Below are positions 34,766-45,020 of a stretch of DNA of 64,000 nt, one piece after another. This DNA comes from Pseudalkalibacillus hwajinpoensis (GTDB lineage: Bacteria > Bacillota > Bacilli > Bacillales > Guptibacillaceae), in NCBI RefSeq assembly GCF_015234585.1, contig NZ_JADFCM010000001.1, positions 186,001-250,000 on the forward strand, written 5' to 3'. Position 1 is the stretch's first letter. Each line of letters starts with the position of its first letter. A program made the position numbers and the translations under genes. The notes beneath the pieces are model-generated. The model was given only the letters and a program-made list of their open reading frames with translations. It ran no database searches and had not been told where the DNA came from.

Positions 34766-34793
34766 CTTTGACATAGACCACTCAAATACACAA

Positions 34794-34830
34794 AAAATCC
34801 CTTCAGACAATAAAGTGTCAGAAGGGATTT
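34794..34830 (-). terminator. Terminator after hemQ
   Basis: AAATCCCTTC (34795-34804) pairs with GAAGGGATTT (34821-34830), extended by GACA/TGTC inside. The A-run at 34792-34797 gives the T-tail on the minus strand. Confidence 0.88.
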
Positions 34831-34836
34831 TCTCTA

Positions 34837-35583
34837 TTAAACGTATAGGAATTGAGGCAGGCGCTCTTTCGGTAGGTGAGTTCCAACGTAGAAGCTACCA
34901 AATTCGCCATAACGAGCACTAACTTCATCGAAGCGCATTTCGTAGACAAGCTTTTTAAACTGAAGCACGTCGTCTGCGAAAAGCGTAACGCCCCATTCCC
35001 AGTCATCAAAGCCAACAGAGCCTGTGATAATCTGCTTTACTTTGCCAGCATAGCTACGGCCGATCAGTCCGTGACTACGCATCATTTCACGACGCTCGTC
35101 CATTGAAAGCATGTACCAGTTGTCGTTTCCTTCGCGCTTTTTGTTCATTGGATAGAAGCACACGTAAGGAGCTTCTGCTAATTCTGGCTTCAAACGGGCC
35201 TGAATGCGCGGGTCATTATCAGGGTCGCTATCTTTTCCAGCCATATAGTTACTAAGCTCAACGACAGATACGTAAGAGTATTCTTTCACCGTATATTCAG
35301 CTAAAGTCGTTTTGTTAAAAGCATTTTCAATTTCATTTAACTCTTCCATAGTCGGACGGAGAAGCATTAACATAAAGTCCGCTTTCTGACCAATGATGGA
35401 ATAAAGCGTATGACTTCCTTGTTTATGGCCTGCTGTGACTTCCCATTTTTCAAGGAACGTTAGAAATTCATTCATCGCAAGATCACGTTCTTCGCTTGAA
35501 AGCTGTTTCCATGCCGTCCAGTTCATAGTACGGAAATCATGAAGGCAATACCAGCCATCAAGAGTAACTGCTGCTTGATTCAT
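34837..35583 (-). CDS. hemQ: HemQ coproheme decarboxylase
   Basis: The 248-residue chlorite-dismutase-family protein catalyses the last step of the coproporphyrin-dependent haem pathway, turning Fe-coproporphyrin into haem. The catalytic Tyr is Tyr144 in FYPMNKKR and the proximal His is His171 in MRSHG, one position off the numbering of characterised Bacillaceae enzymes. Adjacent pta and lipL keep the B. subtilis ywfI-pta-ywfL order. It is full length (family about 250). Confidence 0.95.
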   Translation of the reverse strand: MNQAAVTLDGWYCLHDFRTMNWTAWKQLSSEERDLAMNEFLTFLEKWEVTAGHKQGSHTLYSIIGQKADFMLMLLRPTMEELNEIENAFNKTTLAEYTVKEYSYVSVVELSNYMAGKDSDPDNDPRIQARLKPELAEAPYVCFYPMNKKREGNDNWYMLSMDERREMMRSHGLIGRSYAGKVKQIITGSVGFDDWEWGVTLFADDVLQFKKLVYEMRFDEVSARYGEFGSFYVGTHLPKERLPQFLYV

Positions 35584-36013
35584 ATCTGATTCACTCCTTA
35601 TCTTTTATCACACCAATAAGGCAGGTTACGTTTATACAGCAACTGCTCCTAAAGGTCCGATTGGTTCAACTAACCATCAGAGCAAATCAAACAATGCCCA
35701 CTTTGATGGAAGTTTCCCTATATCCACTACCTACTATACCAATACTTGTACCTCTTTAAAAGCGATTGAGAGTGACGATTGAATGAAAAAGATATTCAGA
35801 AATCCGATGGTAAATCAGTACCAATGTTTAAATACGATTACGTTAGCTTATATTTAGAAGAGAATTAAGATTGAAAACTACTATAGTCCCTTTTGATTCG
35901 TCTGAAAAATAGAACTTTTGCATGCAAAGGCTTACACTTGCGGATTTATTTTCGTTTTTCGGGAAAAAGGGTTATCGTAGGAGTTGGATATTAAAAATAA
36001 TGAGGTGAAACCA
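35584..36013. other. Intergenic region hemQ/pta
   Basis: This 430-base divergent gap contains no supportable gene. It has a small dyad GGTT-N4-AACC near 35660-35675, AT-rich sequence, and a cre-like site at 35923-35936. No clear sigma-A promoter with good spacing was found for either gene. Confidence 0.5.
35923..35936 (+). promoter_or_regulatory. Putative CcpA cre site before pta
   Basis: TGCAAAGGCTTACA resembles the cre consensus TGWNANCGNTNWCA with one central mismatch (G for C). pta is a known CcpA-activated overflow gene in B. subtilis, and the site is about 80 bases upstream of the start. Confidence 0.45.
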
Positions 36014-36988
36014 ATGAGTGATCTTTTTACAAACATGAAAGACCAGGTTAAAGCAGGTTATCCGACAATCGTTTTCCCTGAAGGAACAGATGAGCGCGTA
36101 TTAGCAGCAGCAAACCGCCTAGCAGAGGATGGCATCCTTAAGCCAATCGTTATTGGAGGAGAAAATGCAATCCAGGATAAAGCGTCAAGCCTAAGCCTTA
36201 CATTGCACAGCGACCTTACAATTATGGATCCAGCAACGTATTCTGAAATGGATGCCCTTGTGGAATCATTTGTTGAGCGTCGTAAAGGTAAAGCAACAGC
36301 TGAACAAGCGCAGGATATTCTTCTTAACGTGAACTACTTCGGTACAATGCTCGTTCACACAGGCAAAGCAGATGGCCTTGTCAGTGGTGCGGCTCATTCT
36401 ACTGGTGATACAGTTCGTCCAGCGCTTCAAATCATCAAAACAAAAGAAGGTGTGAAGAAAACATCTGGTGCTTTTGTAATGGTAAAAGGTGATGAGAAGT
36501 ACGTTTTTGCTGACTGTGCAATTAACATTTCTCCTGACAGCAATGATCTTGCTGAAATTGGTGTAAGCAGTGCTGAAACTGCAAAAATGTTTGGAATGGA
36601 CCCTAAAGTAGCGATGCTAAGCTTCTCTACTAAAGGTTCTGCAAAATCTCCTGAAACAGAGAAAGTTGAAGAAGCAACACGTTTAGCGAAAGAAATGGCG
36701 CCAGATCTAGTGATCGACGGCGAATTCCAATTCGATGCTGCTTTTGTTCCAGAAGTAGCACAAAAGAAAGCACCTGAATCACCACTTAAAGGACAAGCAA
36801 ATGTATTTGTATTCCCAAGTCTTGAAGCAGGTAACATTGGCTACAAAATGGTTCAACGTCTTGGTGGATATGAGGCCGTTGGTCCAGTCCTTCAAGGATT
36901 AAACAAACCAGTAAACGACCTATCTCGCGGATGTAGCGAGGAAGACGTGTACAAGCTAGCATTGATTACAGCAATGCAGAGCCTATAA
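36014..36988 (+). CDS. pta: Phosphate acetyltransferase
   Basis: The 324-residue enzyme converts acetyl-CoA and phosphate to acetyl phosphate in acetate overflow metabolism. It begins TIVFPEGTDERVLAAANRLAEDG and contains LVSGAAHSTGDTVRPALQIIKTKEG, both typical of the short (EutD-like) Pta form of Bacillus (323 residues). ATG 36014 follows TGAGGTG; the frame from 35984 lacks a ribosome site. Confidence 0.97.
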   Translation: MSDLFTNMKDQVKAGYPTIVFPEGTDERVLAAANRLAEDGILKPIVIGGENAIQDKASSLSLTLHSDLTIMDPATYSEMDALVESFVERRKGKATAEQAQDILLNVNYFGTMLVHTGKADGLVSGAAHSTGDTVRPALQIIKTKEGVKKTSGAFVMVKGDEKYVFADCAINISPDSNDLAEIGVSSAETAKMFGMDPKVAMLSFSTKGSAKSPETEKVEEATRLAKEMAPDLVIDGEFQFDAAFVPEVAQKKAPESPLKGQANVFVFPSLEAGNIGYKMVQRLGGYEAVGPVLQGLNKPVNDLSRGCSEEDVYKLALITAMQSL

Positions 36989-36994
36989 TAAATG

Positions 36995-37026
36995 AAAGCC
37001 CCTGAAGGCACGCCTTCAGGGGCTTT
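36995..37026. terminator. Bidirectional terminator between pta and lipL
   Basis: A perfect 14-bp stem (36995-37008 with 37013-37026) around CACG, with AAAGCC/GGCTTT at the base and T-rich flanks on both strands. Confidence 0.93.
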
Positions 37027-37031
37027 ATTTA

Positions 37032-37868
37032 TTAGCCAAGTGCTTTTTCATTTCGAGTAAACACTCGCTGGTAGTTGAAATCGTAAAGAGACAACTCTGG
37101 AATGGAAAGATGTGCCGTTGTTAATGATTCGGTATATTGCTTAAGCGTTTTAAGAGTTTTCATCATGATGTCGGAAACGCTTAGCTCTTCCCCAATGAGT
37201 TCACTTAACGAAGCCATCGTTTCGGGAACAATTTCAGGATAAGTGAATTTTGTTGGTTCTCCGTTCACGCCCCGCTTATAGAATTCCTGAATGACAGATG
37301 CGCGCTCTGATCCACTTCCATCGACACAAAGGTAAACTTGAACAGCGACTCCGCCGCGAAGTCTGCGTTGCGAAATGCCGGCAAATTTTTTCCCGTTAAT
37401 GCTTAGGTCGTATCGACCTGGACAATAAGATCCTACAATTTCCCTATCTTCAATAGTCAGGTTATACGGCGACAAAATTTCCTGAATGAAATCGACCATT
37501 GCTTCGTACCCCGTATCAATGTCAATATGCTGTTGCTTTTCAGCTAAAACAAGTGACAGATTTAATACCCCTGCATCAAGGACGACAGCAAGACCTCCAG
37601 AGTTTCTCACAATTACGCGATAACCTAAACTTTCTAAATAGTGAACGGCTTCCTCAAAGTTGGGAAGGCGTGTATCTTGTATGCCGAGAACTATCGTATT
37701 GTGATGCACCCATGAGCGCAAAATCGGTGGGGATTCACCACTTCCAGCAGAATTACAAAGGGTATCATCCATCGCAAAAGATTGCAGCGCATCAAAGGAT
37801 GGGCCTAGTGTTGATTGATCTATAATCCGCCATTTTGGCTGAAAAAGTATGGAATCGTTTGTTGGCAT
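37032..37868 (-). CDS. lipL: LipL octanoyl-GcvH:protein octanoyltransferase
   Basis: The 278-residue LplA/LipB-fold protein moves octanoyl groups from GcvH to E2 subunits during lipoate synthesis. [22 protein letters not shown] is the lipoate-ligase core and Cys149 in [24 protein letters not shown] is the expected nucleophile. Size and neighbourhood (hemQ-pta-lipL) match B. subtilis LipL (YwfL). Confidence 0.93.
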   Translation of the reverse strand: MPTNDSILFQPKWRIIDQSTLGPSFDALQSFAMDDTLCNSAGSGESPPILRSWVHHNTIVLGIQDTRLPNFEEAVHYLESLGYRVIVRNSGGLAVVLDAGVLNLSLVLAEKQQHIDIDTGYEAMVDFIQEILSPYNLTIEDREIVGSYCPGRYDLSINGKKFAGISQRRLRGGVAVQVYLCVDGSGSERASVIQEFYKRGVNGEPTKFTYPEIVPETMASLSELIGEELSVSDIMMKTLKTLKQYTESLTTAHLSIPELSLYDFNYQRVFTRNEKALG

Positions 37869-38277
37869 TTTCTTATCCCTTCTTCACTAACTAATCGTAT
37901 TTATTATAGCAGAAGAAATGAGACATAAGACATCATCCGACAGTATTTCCCGGGTGATGACAAAACACTCGTCCTTTTTTCCTAATTTACTTCTTATTTT
38001 CCCTTTAAAACTTTGATTTTATAAAGAAATATATCTATTACGAAAAAAAGGAAATTGCGAGAATTGTCTAAAATGATATAATCATAATTACGGTAGTTTC
38101 AAGTTAGCGAGCGAGCGGGTATATACAGTAAAGAAATGGGAATGTATGTAAGAGCTTTCATATATGACTAAGATCATACGAAGAATCTACATATAGGAGA
38201 AACAACCAGCGTTGGATCGTTCTTCATGAACAGGAAACGGTGGTATTTACGTCGATTTGACGAAAGGGGACATGTTT
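37869..38277. other. Intergenic region lipL/symporter with promoter and long leader
   Basis: TTGCGA (38055-38060) and TATAAT (38077-38082), 16 bases apart, form a sigma-A promoter for the symporter and leave an untranslated leader of about 190 bases. The leader has a small dyad TATGA-N6-TCATA near 38162-38178 but no riboswitch class I recognise. No gene is visible. Confidence 0.55.
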
Positions 38278-39510
38278 ATGAAGCTAACAGTTAAAATTAT
38301 TGCAGGTCTAGTTCTAGGTATTATTGTTGGTGTTATCTTTAACTTATTTGCACCAGATGCATTTGGACCTGTCGATCAATATCTATTTGGTCCTGTTGGA
38401 CAAATCTTTCTTAACTTAATTAAGATGCTTGTTGTACCAATTGTATTCTTCTCAATCGTGGTAGGAACGGCTGGAATAAGCGATCCGAAGAAGCTTGGAC
38501 GTATGGGTGGGAAAACCGTTGCGTTTTTCCTTGTCACAACAACCATTGCTATTTCCATTGCGATGGCGCTTGCTTACTTAATTAAACCGGGTGTTGAAGG
38601 TTCATTCTCAGGAAATGCTGATTTTAAAGCAGAAGAAGCACCTCCTGTGTTGGATACCATTATTAATATTATCCCAACGAATCCGATATCGGCCATGGTT
38701 GAAGGAAACATGCTCCAAATTATCGCATTTGCTATCTTCATAGGTTTTGCCCTTGCGATTCTTGGCGAGCGTACGAAAGCCTTAAGTAATCTTTTTGAAC
38801 AGGGTAACGACGTTATGATGTATCTTGTTAAGATTATTATGGAAACAGCGCCATATGGTGCATTTGCACTTATTGCTTCCGCTGTTGGTGGACAAGGTAA
38901 AGAAGCGTTACAGTCAATGGGAATGTATTTCCTAGTAGTACTTGGCGCACTCCTCATCCATTTTCTCTTCACATATGGTAGTGCGATTTATTTCCTTTGT
39001 AAAGAGAATCCAATTAAATTCTATAAAGCTTTTGCTCCCGCAATGGCTGTTGCCTTCAGTACATCTTCAAGTAGCGGTACGCTTCCTGTATCTATGAAAA
39101 CCGCTCAAGAAAATCTGAAGATTCCTAAGCAGGTGAGTAGTTTTGTACAACCGCTTGGGGCAACAATTAACATGGACGGAACGGCAATTATGCAGGGTGT
39201 AGCTACGATCTTTATCGCTCAAATTACCGGGGTTGATCTTACCTTTACACAGCTCATCATTGTTGTCGTCACAGCAACGCTCGCTAGTATAGGTACAGCT
39301 GGTGTGCCAGGTGTAGGACTTATCATGCTCGCAATGGTTCTAAAGCAAGTTGGATTGCCAGTAGAGCCAATTGGATTGATTCTAGCAGTTGACCGTCTAC
39401 TTGATATGACACGTACCGCTGTTAATATTACAGGTGACGCGGCTTGTGCGATGTATATTGCAAAATCCGAAGAGAAGCGTGAAGGAAAAGAAGCAGAGAC
39501 TGTTCTATAA
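38278..39510 (+). CDS. Dicarboxylate/amino acid:cation symporter (GltP/GltT family)
   Basis: The 410-residue membrane protein belongs to the DAACS family: it has the serine-rich loop AFSTSSSSGTLPVS and the substrate/cation motif NMDGTA, with further MTRTAVNITGDAA. It likely takes up glutamate, aspartate or C4-dicarboxylates with H+ or Na+. ATG 38278 is spaced properly from GAAAGGGGA; ATG 38272 is close behind and possible. The exact substrate cannot be told from sequence. Confidence 0.9.
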   Translation: MKLTVKIIAGLVLGIIVGVIFNLFAPDAFGPVDQYLFGPVGQIFLNLIKMLVVPIVFFSIVVGTAGISDPKKLGRMGGKTVAFFLVTTTIAISIAMALAYLIKPGVEGSFSGNADFKAEEAPPVLDTIINIIPTNPISAMVEGNMLQIIAFAIFIGFALAILGERTKALSNLFEQGNDVMMYLVKIIMETAPYGAFALIASAVGGQGKEALQSMGMYFLVVLGALLIHFLFTYGSAIYFLCKENPIKFYKAFAPAMAVAFSTSSSSGTLPVSMKTAQENLKIPKQVSSFVQPLGATINMDGTAIMQGVATIFIAQITGVDLTFTQLIIVVVTATLASIGTAGVPGVGLIMLAMVLKQVGLPVEPIGLILAVDRLLDMTRTAVNITGDAACAMYIAKSEEKREGKEAETVL

Positions 39511-39620
39511 CATCATAAAGTATGAGATTCGAACCTTTTAAATGAAAAAAGGAAACATTTTCTCGTATATATAGCTATTGTTAGTCGTTCCATTCTTTCC
39601 ATATGCCCGTTCAACAGGAG

Positions 39621-39665
39621 CCTTCCCTCATGATGTGTTTGATCACAAAGTGAGGGAAGGTTTTC
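39621..39665 (+). terminator. Terminator after the symporter gene
   Basis: CCTTCCCTCA (39621-39630) pairs with TGAGGGAAGG (39651-39660), with TGAT/ATCA inside the loop, followed by TTTTCATTTT. Confidence 0.85.
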
Positions 39666-39725
39666 ATTTTGGAATGGGTGTTATATAATGAATGAATGAT
39701 TTTGACGGAAGGAGCCTATCGCGGA

Positions 39726-41009
39726 ATGCTCGAACGATTAAGCGAAGAAAAAGTATTTAAAGACCCTGTCCATCGCTATATTCATGTCCGATACCGTTTA
39801 ATCTGGGAGCTAATTGGTACTAAGGAATTTCAGCGTTTGCGAAGGGTTCGCCAGCTCGGAACAACGTACCTAACTTTTCATGGAGCAGAACATAGTCGCT
39901 TTAGTCACTCGCTCGGTGTATACGAGATTGTAAGACGTATTAACGAGATTTTCTCTCAATATGATAGCTGGAACGAAGAGAACAGGCTATTAAGTATGTG
40001 TGCTGCGCTGTTACATGATGTAGGTCATGGACCTTTTTCACATTCATTTGAAAAAGTATTTAACTTGGACCATGAAGACTTTACTCGGATGGTTATCCTT
40101 GGGGACACTGAAATCAATCAAGTGCTTCGAAAAGTAAGCGATGATTTCCCGTTGGAAGTGGCTGATGTAATTGCCAAAACACATAGCAACAAGCTTGTGG
40201 TTAGCTTAATTTCAAGTCAAATTGACGCCGATCGAATGGATTATCTTCTTCGTGATGCCTATTTTACTGGAGTGAGCTATGGACAATTTGATATTGAACG
40301 AATTTTACGCGTCATGCGACCTGGTGATGATCAAATTGTGATTAAACAAAGTGGTATGCATGCAGTTGAAGACTATATTATGAGCCGTTATCAAATGTAT
40401 TGGCAAATTTATTTCCACCCTGTGACACGAAGTGCAGAAGTGATTCTAAGTAAAATTCTCCATCGTGCGAAAAGACTGTTTGAAGAGGGTTATCATTTTC
40501 AACACGATCCGATTCACTTCTATTCACTATTTAAAGAAGATATCCGTTTAGAAGACTTTCTTAAGCTAGATGATTCTGTCGTTATGTTCTATTTCCAGAT
40601 CTGGCAGGAGGAAGAGGATGATATCCTAAGAGACCTCTGTGAACGATTTATGAATCGAAGACTGTTTAAGTACATTGAATTTAACCCAATGCAGCAAATG
40701 AATGCGTGGAGAGAGCTTTATGACTCTTTTCATGAAGCAGGTATTGATCCAGATTACTATCTTGAGGTTGATTCATCTTCTGATTTACCGTATGATTTCT
40801 ATCGGCCTGGAGAAGAGGAAGAACGTTTGCCGATTCATTTGTTGAAACCAGGTGGAGATTTGCGTGAGCTTTCTCGTGAATCTGATGTGGTTGAAGCGAT
40901 TTCTGGTAAGAAGCGAACAGACCACAAGCTGTATTTCCCTGCAGATTTCATTCTTGAAGGGAATACAGATGCTACTCGTCGTATTAAGTCATTGCTTCAA
41001 ATCGATTAG
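39726..41009 (+). CDS. ywfO: HD-domain phosphohydrolase (YwfO)
   Basis: The protein of 427 residues starts near EEKVFKDPVHRYIHV and carries an HD domain: AEHSRFSHSLG, the metal pair His97-Asp98 in LLHDVGHGPFSHSFE, and SSQIDADRMDYLLRD. YwfO-type proteins are related to dNTP triphosphohydrolases. ATG 39726 fits the B. subtilis N-terminus and has GAAGGAG eleven bases before it; ATG 39696 gives ten extra residues and has no ribosome site. In B. subtilis ywfO and ywgA are also neighbours. Confidence 0.9.
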   Translation: MLERLSEEKVFKDPVHRYIHVRYRLIWELIGTKEFQRLRRVRQLGTTYLTFHGAEHSRFSHSLGVYEIVRRINEIFSQYDSWNEENRLLSMCAALLHDVGHGPFSHSFEKVFNLDHEDFTRMVILGDTEINQVLRKVSDDFPLEVADVIAKTHSNKLVVSLISSQIDADRMDYLLRDAYFTGVSYGQFDIERILRVMRPGDDQIVIKQSGMHAVEDYIMSRYQMYWQIYFHPVTRSAEVILSKILHRAKRLFEEGYHFQHDPIHFYSLFKEDIRLEDFLKLDDSVVMFYFQIWQEEEDDILRDLCERFMNRRLFKYIEFNPMQQMNAWRELYDSFHEAGIDPDYYLEVDSSSDLPYDFYRPGEEEERLPIHLLKPGGDLRELSRESDVVEAISGKKRTDHKLYFPADFILEGNTDATRRIKSLLQID

Positions 41010-41197
41010 CTGTTCAAAAAGAAAAGTGATCCTGGCATGAAGATTACTTCCGCTACAGGTATCGCTAAATAGTGGTGTTTAAAACGTTGAGTATAATTTG
41101 GGAGTGAGCTCCCGTTTCAACTGAACGTTTAAGCATCTTCTAATAGATAAGAAAGCTTTTTGGACAACCTGTAAAAAGTACATGGGAGGGGTGCAGG

Positions 41198-41692
41198 TTG
41201 CTAGAAGATCACGCGAAAGTGATAGCTGTGTTGAAGGAAGCTGGAGAGGTCATTGGACGTAAGAAACTTCAAAAAATCATTTACATTTGTAAGAAGCTAC
41301 AGTTTCCATTTAACGAGAAGTATCAATTCCATTTCTATGGACCGTATTCAGAAGAATTGACGCTACGAGTGGAAGAGCTTTGTAACCTTGGTCTTGTTAC
41401 AGAGGTGAAGGAAAGCAAAGGTGGCTATTACCAATATAAATACACGGTAACAGATGAAGGTCATGAATTTCTCGGTCATTATGATTTCCAAATGCCGGAA
41501 TTACATCAGTGCATCGATGAAATCAATAGTCAAAGTTCACGTTTTCTTGAGCTTGTTTCAACCATTCTTTTCTTCGATCGCCTTTCAAAGGAAGAAGTGG
41601 TTGAGAAGGTTCATACCATCAAACGTAAACAGAATTATTCTGATGATGAAATTACTGAGGCCTATACATTTATAGAAAAGCTAGGATGCTAA
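41198..41692 (+). CDS. ywgA: YwgA family protein
   Basis: The 164-residue protein starts at TTG 41198 after GGGAGGGG. It has a winged-helix-like N-terminal part (GRKKLQKIIYICKKLQFPFNEKYQFHFYGPYSEEL) found in YwgA proteins (about 166 residues) of Bacillus. Function is unknown. A 188-base gap separates it from ywfO, in which I see no promoter I trust. Confidence 0.85.
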   Translation: MLEDHAKVIAVLKEAGEVIGRKKLQKIIYICKKLQFPFNEKYQFHFYGPYSEELTLRVEELCNLGLVTEVKESKGGYYQYKYTVTDEGHEFLGHYDFQMPELHQCIDEINSQSSRFLELVSTILFFDRLSKEEVVEKVHTIKRKQNYSDDEITEAYTFIEKLGC

Positions 41693-41734
41693 TGGTCATT
41701 TGTATCTAGTTTAATAGAATAAGATATTTCTACA

Positions 41735-41766
41735 AACAAAAGGTGCCCTTAGGGGCACCTTTTGTT
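41735..41766. terminator. Bidirectional terminator after ywgA
   Basis: A perfect 14-bp stem (41735-41748 with 41753-41766) around TTAG, with AACAAAA/TTTTGTT at the base; it serves ywgA and the facing minus-strand gene. Confidence 0.93.
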
Positions 41767-41773
41767 GCGGAAA

Positions 41774-42205
41774 CTAACTTTTTATCGAAAATTTCTTCTG
41801 ACTCATTTCAGAGAGTTTTGTAAGGTCGACTTTTGAAAGAATGACACCAGCAACAATAATTGCAATCATTTGGAGAAAAGAGAATACCAGTGTGCTGATA
41901 TAAGGAAATAGAAGTTCGGATATGTTAGGCAAGGTTCCTGCCATCATAAAGACTAGCGTAAAAGAAGAGACGGTATGGAAGGTTATCCCTGAAATCAATG
42001 CAATTGTATGTCTCGTTTTAAGAAGGGTAGGAAGCCAGAATGTCGAAAGTAGAAAGTAGCCGACTAGGATAATAAGTAGTGAAAAGAAACCTGCTAGTCC
42101 CGTATACTGATAGCCTCCGGCTGCTAAAATAATCGTATAAATAAGGGACGCAAGTAGGCCAAGTGAGAAGCCAATTGCGGGGGAAGAATAAAGATATTTT
42201 TTCAT
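41774..42205 (-). CDS. Hypothetical four-helix membrane protein
   Basis: The 143-residue protein has four strongly hydrophobic segments (about 10-30, 38-60, 68-92, 103-126) and a short charged C-terminus. I do not recognise a family. ATG 42205 is eight bases after AGGTGG; ATG 42211 is too close to it. It is a single-gene unit between two terminators/promoter regions. Confidence 0.7.
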   Translation of the reverse strand: MKKYLYSSPAIGFSLGLLASLIYTIILAAGGYQYTGLAGFFSLLIILVGYFLLSTFWLPTLLKTRHTIALISGITFHTVSSFTLVFMMAGTLPNISELLFPYISTLVFSFLQMIAIIVAGVILSKVDLTKLSEMSQKKFSIKS

Positions 42206-42379
42206 AATCATACCACCTTTTACAAATACTTCGAGTTCTCTACGTAAATACCCGTTTGATGATTAGTATAATCGTTTCTCTATATCAAAATTTGGAAAAA
42301 CAAGTCGAGAAAATAGAACTTATTTGTCGAATTAAAAAAGGGTTCAAAAGTCTTACATTATTGAAATGGAGTGAGCGAG

Positions 42380-43411
42380 ATGAAAGAAGTGAAGGTAGGG
42401 TTAGTTGGATTTGGTTATTCGGGAGCGACTTTTCATGCGCCAGTGATTGAATCTGTACAGGGGTTAACCATCACAAAAGTGGTTTCTTCTAATCCGAAGA
42501 AAGTAATTGAGCAGTTTCCAAAAATGGAAGTGGTCGCTTCAATAGACGAGCTTTTAAATGATAGAGAAATAGAGTTAGTCATTATTACGACACCGAATGA
42601 ATTTCATTTCTCAATGGCGAAGCAGGCTCTTGAAGCAGGGAAACATGTTGTTCTTGAGAAACCATTCACGGTAAGTGTAGAAGAGGGAGAAGAGTTAATT
42701 CAAATAGCTAAAAACTATGACAGATTGCTAAGTGTGTATCATAACAGAAGATACGATAATGATTTTCTTACGATTCAGAAGCTCATAAAAGAAAAGGAGC
42801 TTGGAACGGTCATTTCGTACGAGGCCCATTATGATCGGTACAGTGAGGAGGTGCATGATCGTTGGCGAGAGCAGGATAAGAAGGGATCTGGTATTCTCTT
42901 TGACCTGGGTTCTCATTTAATCGACCAAGCACTGACTCTATTTGGCGAGCCTGAGGCCGTATATGGAGATGTTTTGACTCAAAAAGAAGAAGGGAAAACG
43001 GACGATTACTTTCACCTAATTTTGCATTACGGAAAAAGAAGAGTGATTCTCCACGCTGGCTCTCTCGTAAAAAAACACGGACCTCGCTATCAAATTCATG
43101 GGATAAAGGGATCGTTTGTAAAATGGGGTATTGATCCTCAGGAAGAAGCGCTGAAAAAGGGGCAATTACCAGGTGATGAGCACTGGGGAGAGGACGAGAG
43201 CGATCAGTACGGCGTGCTAACGAAAGATGATCACGATAGAGTGATTCCAACCACACCTGGTTCTTATCAATCGTATTACATAGAACTGCACCGAGCAATT
43301 TGTGAACAAAGTACTGCGCCTGTAACAGCAAGAGAAGCCCTTACAGTGATCAAAGTGATCGAGCTTGCATTAAAGAGTAGTGAAGAGAAAAGATTAGTGA
43401 AATGGGTATGA
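42380..43411 (+). CDS. Gfo/Idh/MocA family oxidoreductase (IolW/YdgJ-like)
   Basis: The 343-residue NAD(P)-dependent oxidoreductase has the nucleotide-binding GFGYSGATFHAPVI (about residues 9-22) and the EKPF catalytic motif in GKHVVLEKPFTVS, followed by NRRYDNDFLT and a C-terminal alpha/beta domain. The GYGxSGxxFHAP type resembles scyllo-inositol dehydrogenase IolW (YvaA) and E. coli YdgJ. ATG 42380 is preceded by GGAG; the GTG at 42371 is possible. Substrate is inferred only. Confidence 0.85.
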   Translation: MKEVKVGLVGFGYSGATFHAPVIESVQGLTITKVVSSNPKKVIEQFPKMEVVASIDELLNDREIELVIITTPNEFHFSMAKQALEAGKHVVLEKPFTVSVEEGEELIQIAKNYDRLLSVYHNRRYDNDFLTIQKLIKEKELGTVISYEAHYDRYSEEVHDRWREQDKKGSGILFDLGSHLIDQALTLFGEPEAVYGDVLTQKEEGKTDDYFHLILHYGKRRVILHAGSLVKKHGPRYQIHGIKGSFVKWGIDPQEEALKKGQLPGDEHWGEDESDQYGVLTKDDHDRVIPTTPGSYQSYYIELHRAICEQSTAPVTAREALTVIKVIELALKSSEEKRLVKWV

Positions 43412-43414
43412 AAA

Positions 43415-43441
43415 AAGATCTGCCCTGAATGGGCAGATCTT
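43415..43441. terminator. Terminator palindrome, left copy of a 27-bp direct repeat
   Basis: AAGATCTGCCC and GGGCAGATCTT pair around TGAAT. The same 27 bases occur at 45021-45047 beyond the IS element, so this is the left copy of the duplicated insertion target. Confidence 0.92.
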
Positions 43442-45020
43442 CAGCTTGTAGAGGAACCCCCGGTTCCTCTACAAGCTTTTTCTTTTGTCTTTCTTTTTAT
43501 GGCCTGCGTTTTTTGGTTTTGGTTGTATCCAAATGAAAAAAACTCTCCTTCACCTAGCTCATCCTGTCTAGGTGAAGGGCAATCTTCTTCATGTTCTGAC
43601 AGGCAGCTGTTAGTAACGCTTGTTCGCGAACTTTTTGTTTTCCTCGCAAACGACAATAACGCAGCCCATGCAGTTCTTTTGAATCTGCGAAGCTACGCTC
43701 GACTTTCTCTTTTCTCATGCGATATATCCACTTTCCCTCATTGGAAAGCCGGTTCTCCCGAACTTGTTCTTTCGCACTTTCCCAAACATGTCGGGTGATG
43801 GTTTTCTGGTGTTTATGATTTTGCGTACACTGGGCTAACAATGGACAGGTCTTACATATAGTTGGGTCAGATTTATAATGACGATAGCCTTCTCGATCGG
43901 TTGTCGCGTATGTTAATGATTCACCCTGCGGACAGACATACTGGTCTACGTTTTCATCGTATGTATATTTCCATTTCGGCATTATTCCTTTTCTGGATTT
44001 ATAACGACGGTGGGCAATAACCCCAAACACATTTCGTTGTTCTAATCCATGACATATTGGCGTGGTCAAGTAACCGGCATCTAAGCCTACGGCTTCAACG
44101 TTAAATCCAAATCGTTTCATCTGTCGGTCTAATCGTTGTAAATAAGGCTTGGAATCATGTATATTACCTGGGGTAATATGGACGTCTGTGATGATGTTAA
44201 ATTTCATATCTGTCGTGCGATGATCTAAGTAAAAGAATCCTTCAGGCTTGTGTTCTCGATACAAATAGCCACTCTCTGGATCTGTGTGACTGACTTTGAT
44301 TTCTTTCGTCTTATTCACCTCCTTCTTTTCTTTTAGAGGCTTTTTTCCATGATCAGTCCGGTCCTGTTCGACGGCTTCATTCAACTCTTCAATATAGTCT
44401 ACCGTTTCAACGTTCACTTCTTTTCTGGAGAACTTCTTCTTATTGGCGTTGGCTTTCAAGTGAGTTGAATCTGTATAAAGCACACGCCCTGAAACCATAC
44501 GATGGTTCATCGCCTGATGAACGATTTCATCGAAGACCTCTTGAAAGATATCCGTTTCATGGAATCTCATTCGACGATTCCAGCTGATGGTGGAGTGATG
44601 AGGCACAGTGTCTGTAAGATTTAATCCGAGAAACCAACGATAAGCGACATTGGTTTGAATTTGACGTTCCAATTCTCGTTCGGACCGAATTCCATAGATA
44701 TAACCGATAAACATCATCTTGAACAGCACTAGAGGATCTAGCGAGGGACGTCCGTTGTCTTCACAATAGTAGGGACGTACTTTCTCTGGAATAAAGGAAA
44801 AGTCTATGTAGTGATCAATTTTGCGAAGTAAGTGGTTTTCAGGGACTAATTCATCAATCGTTACCATTTCTAATTCGTTTTGTCGCGCTTTTCTAGATTG
44901 AAACAATGAAATCACCGCCTAAATAGAATCTATTTATAGGGTAACAAAACGTGAGAGCAAAATGAGGGAGAAAGAGGAAAAAACAAAAAAACAGGCTGTC
45001 GAGACTTTCTCGACAGCCTG
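43442..45020. mobile_element. IS1182-family insertion sequence with hairpin ends
   Basis: The element lies between two identical 27-bp terminator copies. Its left end begins CAGCTTGTAGAG and its right end, read inward, begins CAGGCTGTCGAG, so the ends are related imperfect inverted repeats. Each end also folds on itself: 43443-43477 (16-bp stem, CCC loop, then TTTTCTTTT) and 44992-45020 (13-bp stem, CTT loop, with a T-run inward on the minus strand). It holds one intact transposase gene. Confidence 0.85.
43554..44915 (-). CDS. IS1182-family transposase
   Basis: The 453-residue protein is an intact DDE transposase: N-terminal [15 protein letters not shown] and [31 protein letters not shown], then catalytic Asp in [14 protein letters not shown], Asp in [12 protein letters not shown] and Glu in [21 protein letters not shown] Cys cluster [10 protein letters not shown] lies near the C-terminus, as in IS1182/IS5-like elements. 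No frameshift is seen, so it may still be active. It has no link to the neighbouring metabolic genes. Confidence 0.93.
   Translation of the reverse strand: MISLFQSRKARQNELEMVTIDELVPENHLLRKIDHYIDFSFIPEKVRPYYCEDNGRPSLDPLVLFKMMFIGYIYGIRSERELERQIQTNVAYRWFLGLNLTDTVPHHSTISWNRRMRFHETDIFQEVFDEIVHQAMNHRMVSGRVLYTDSTHLKANANKKKFSRKEVNVETVDYIEELNEAVEQDRTDHGKKPLKEKKEVNKTKEIKVSHTDPESGYLYREHKPEGFFYLDHRTTDMKFNIITDVHITPGNIHDSKPYLQRLDRQMKRFGFNVEAVGLDAGYLTTPICHGLEQRNVFGVIAHRRYKSRKGIMPKWKYTYDENVDQYVCPQGESLTYATTDREGYRHYKSDPTICKTCPLLAQCTQNHKHQKTITRHVWESAKEQVRENRLSNEGKWIYRMRKEKVERSFADSKELHGLRYCRLRGKQKVREQALLTAACQNMKKIALHLDRMS

Noticed and set aside
42256..42450. Plus-strand open frame before the oxidoreductase gene
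   Set aside because: It overlaps the start of the supported gene in another frame and has no ribosome site.
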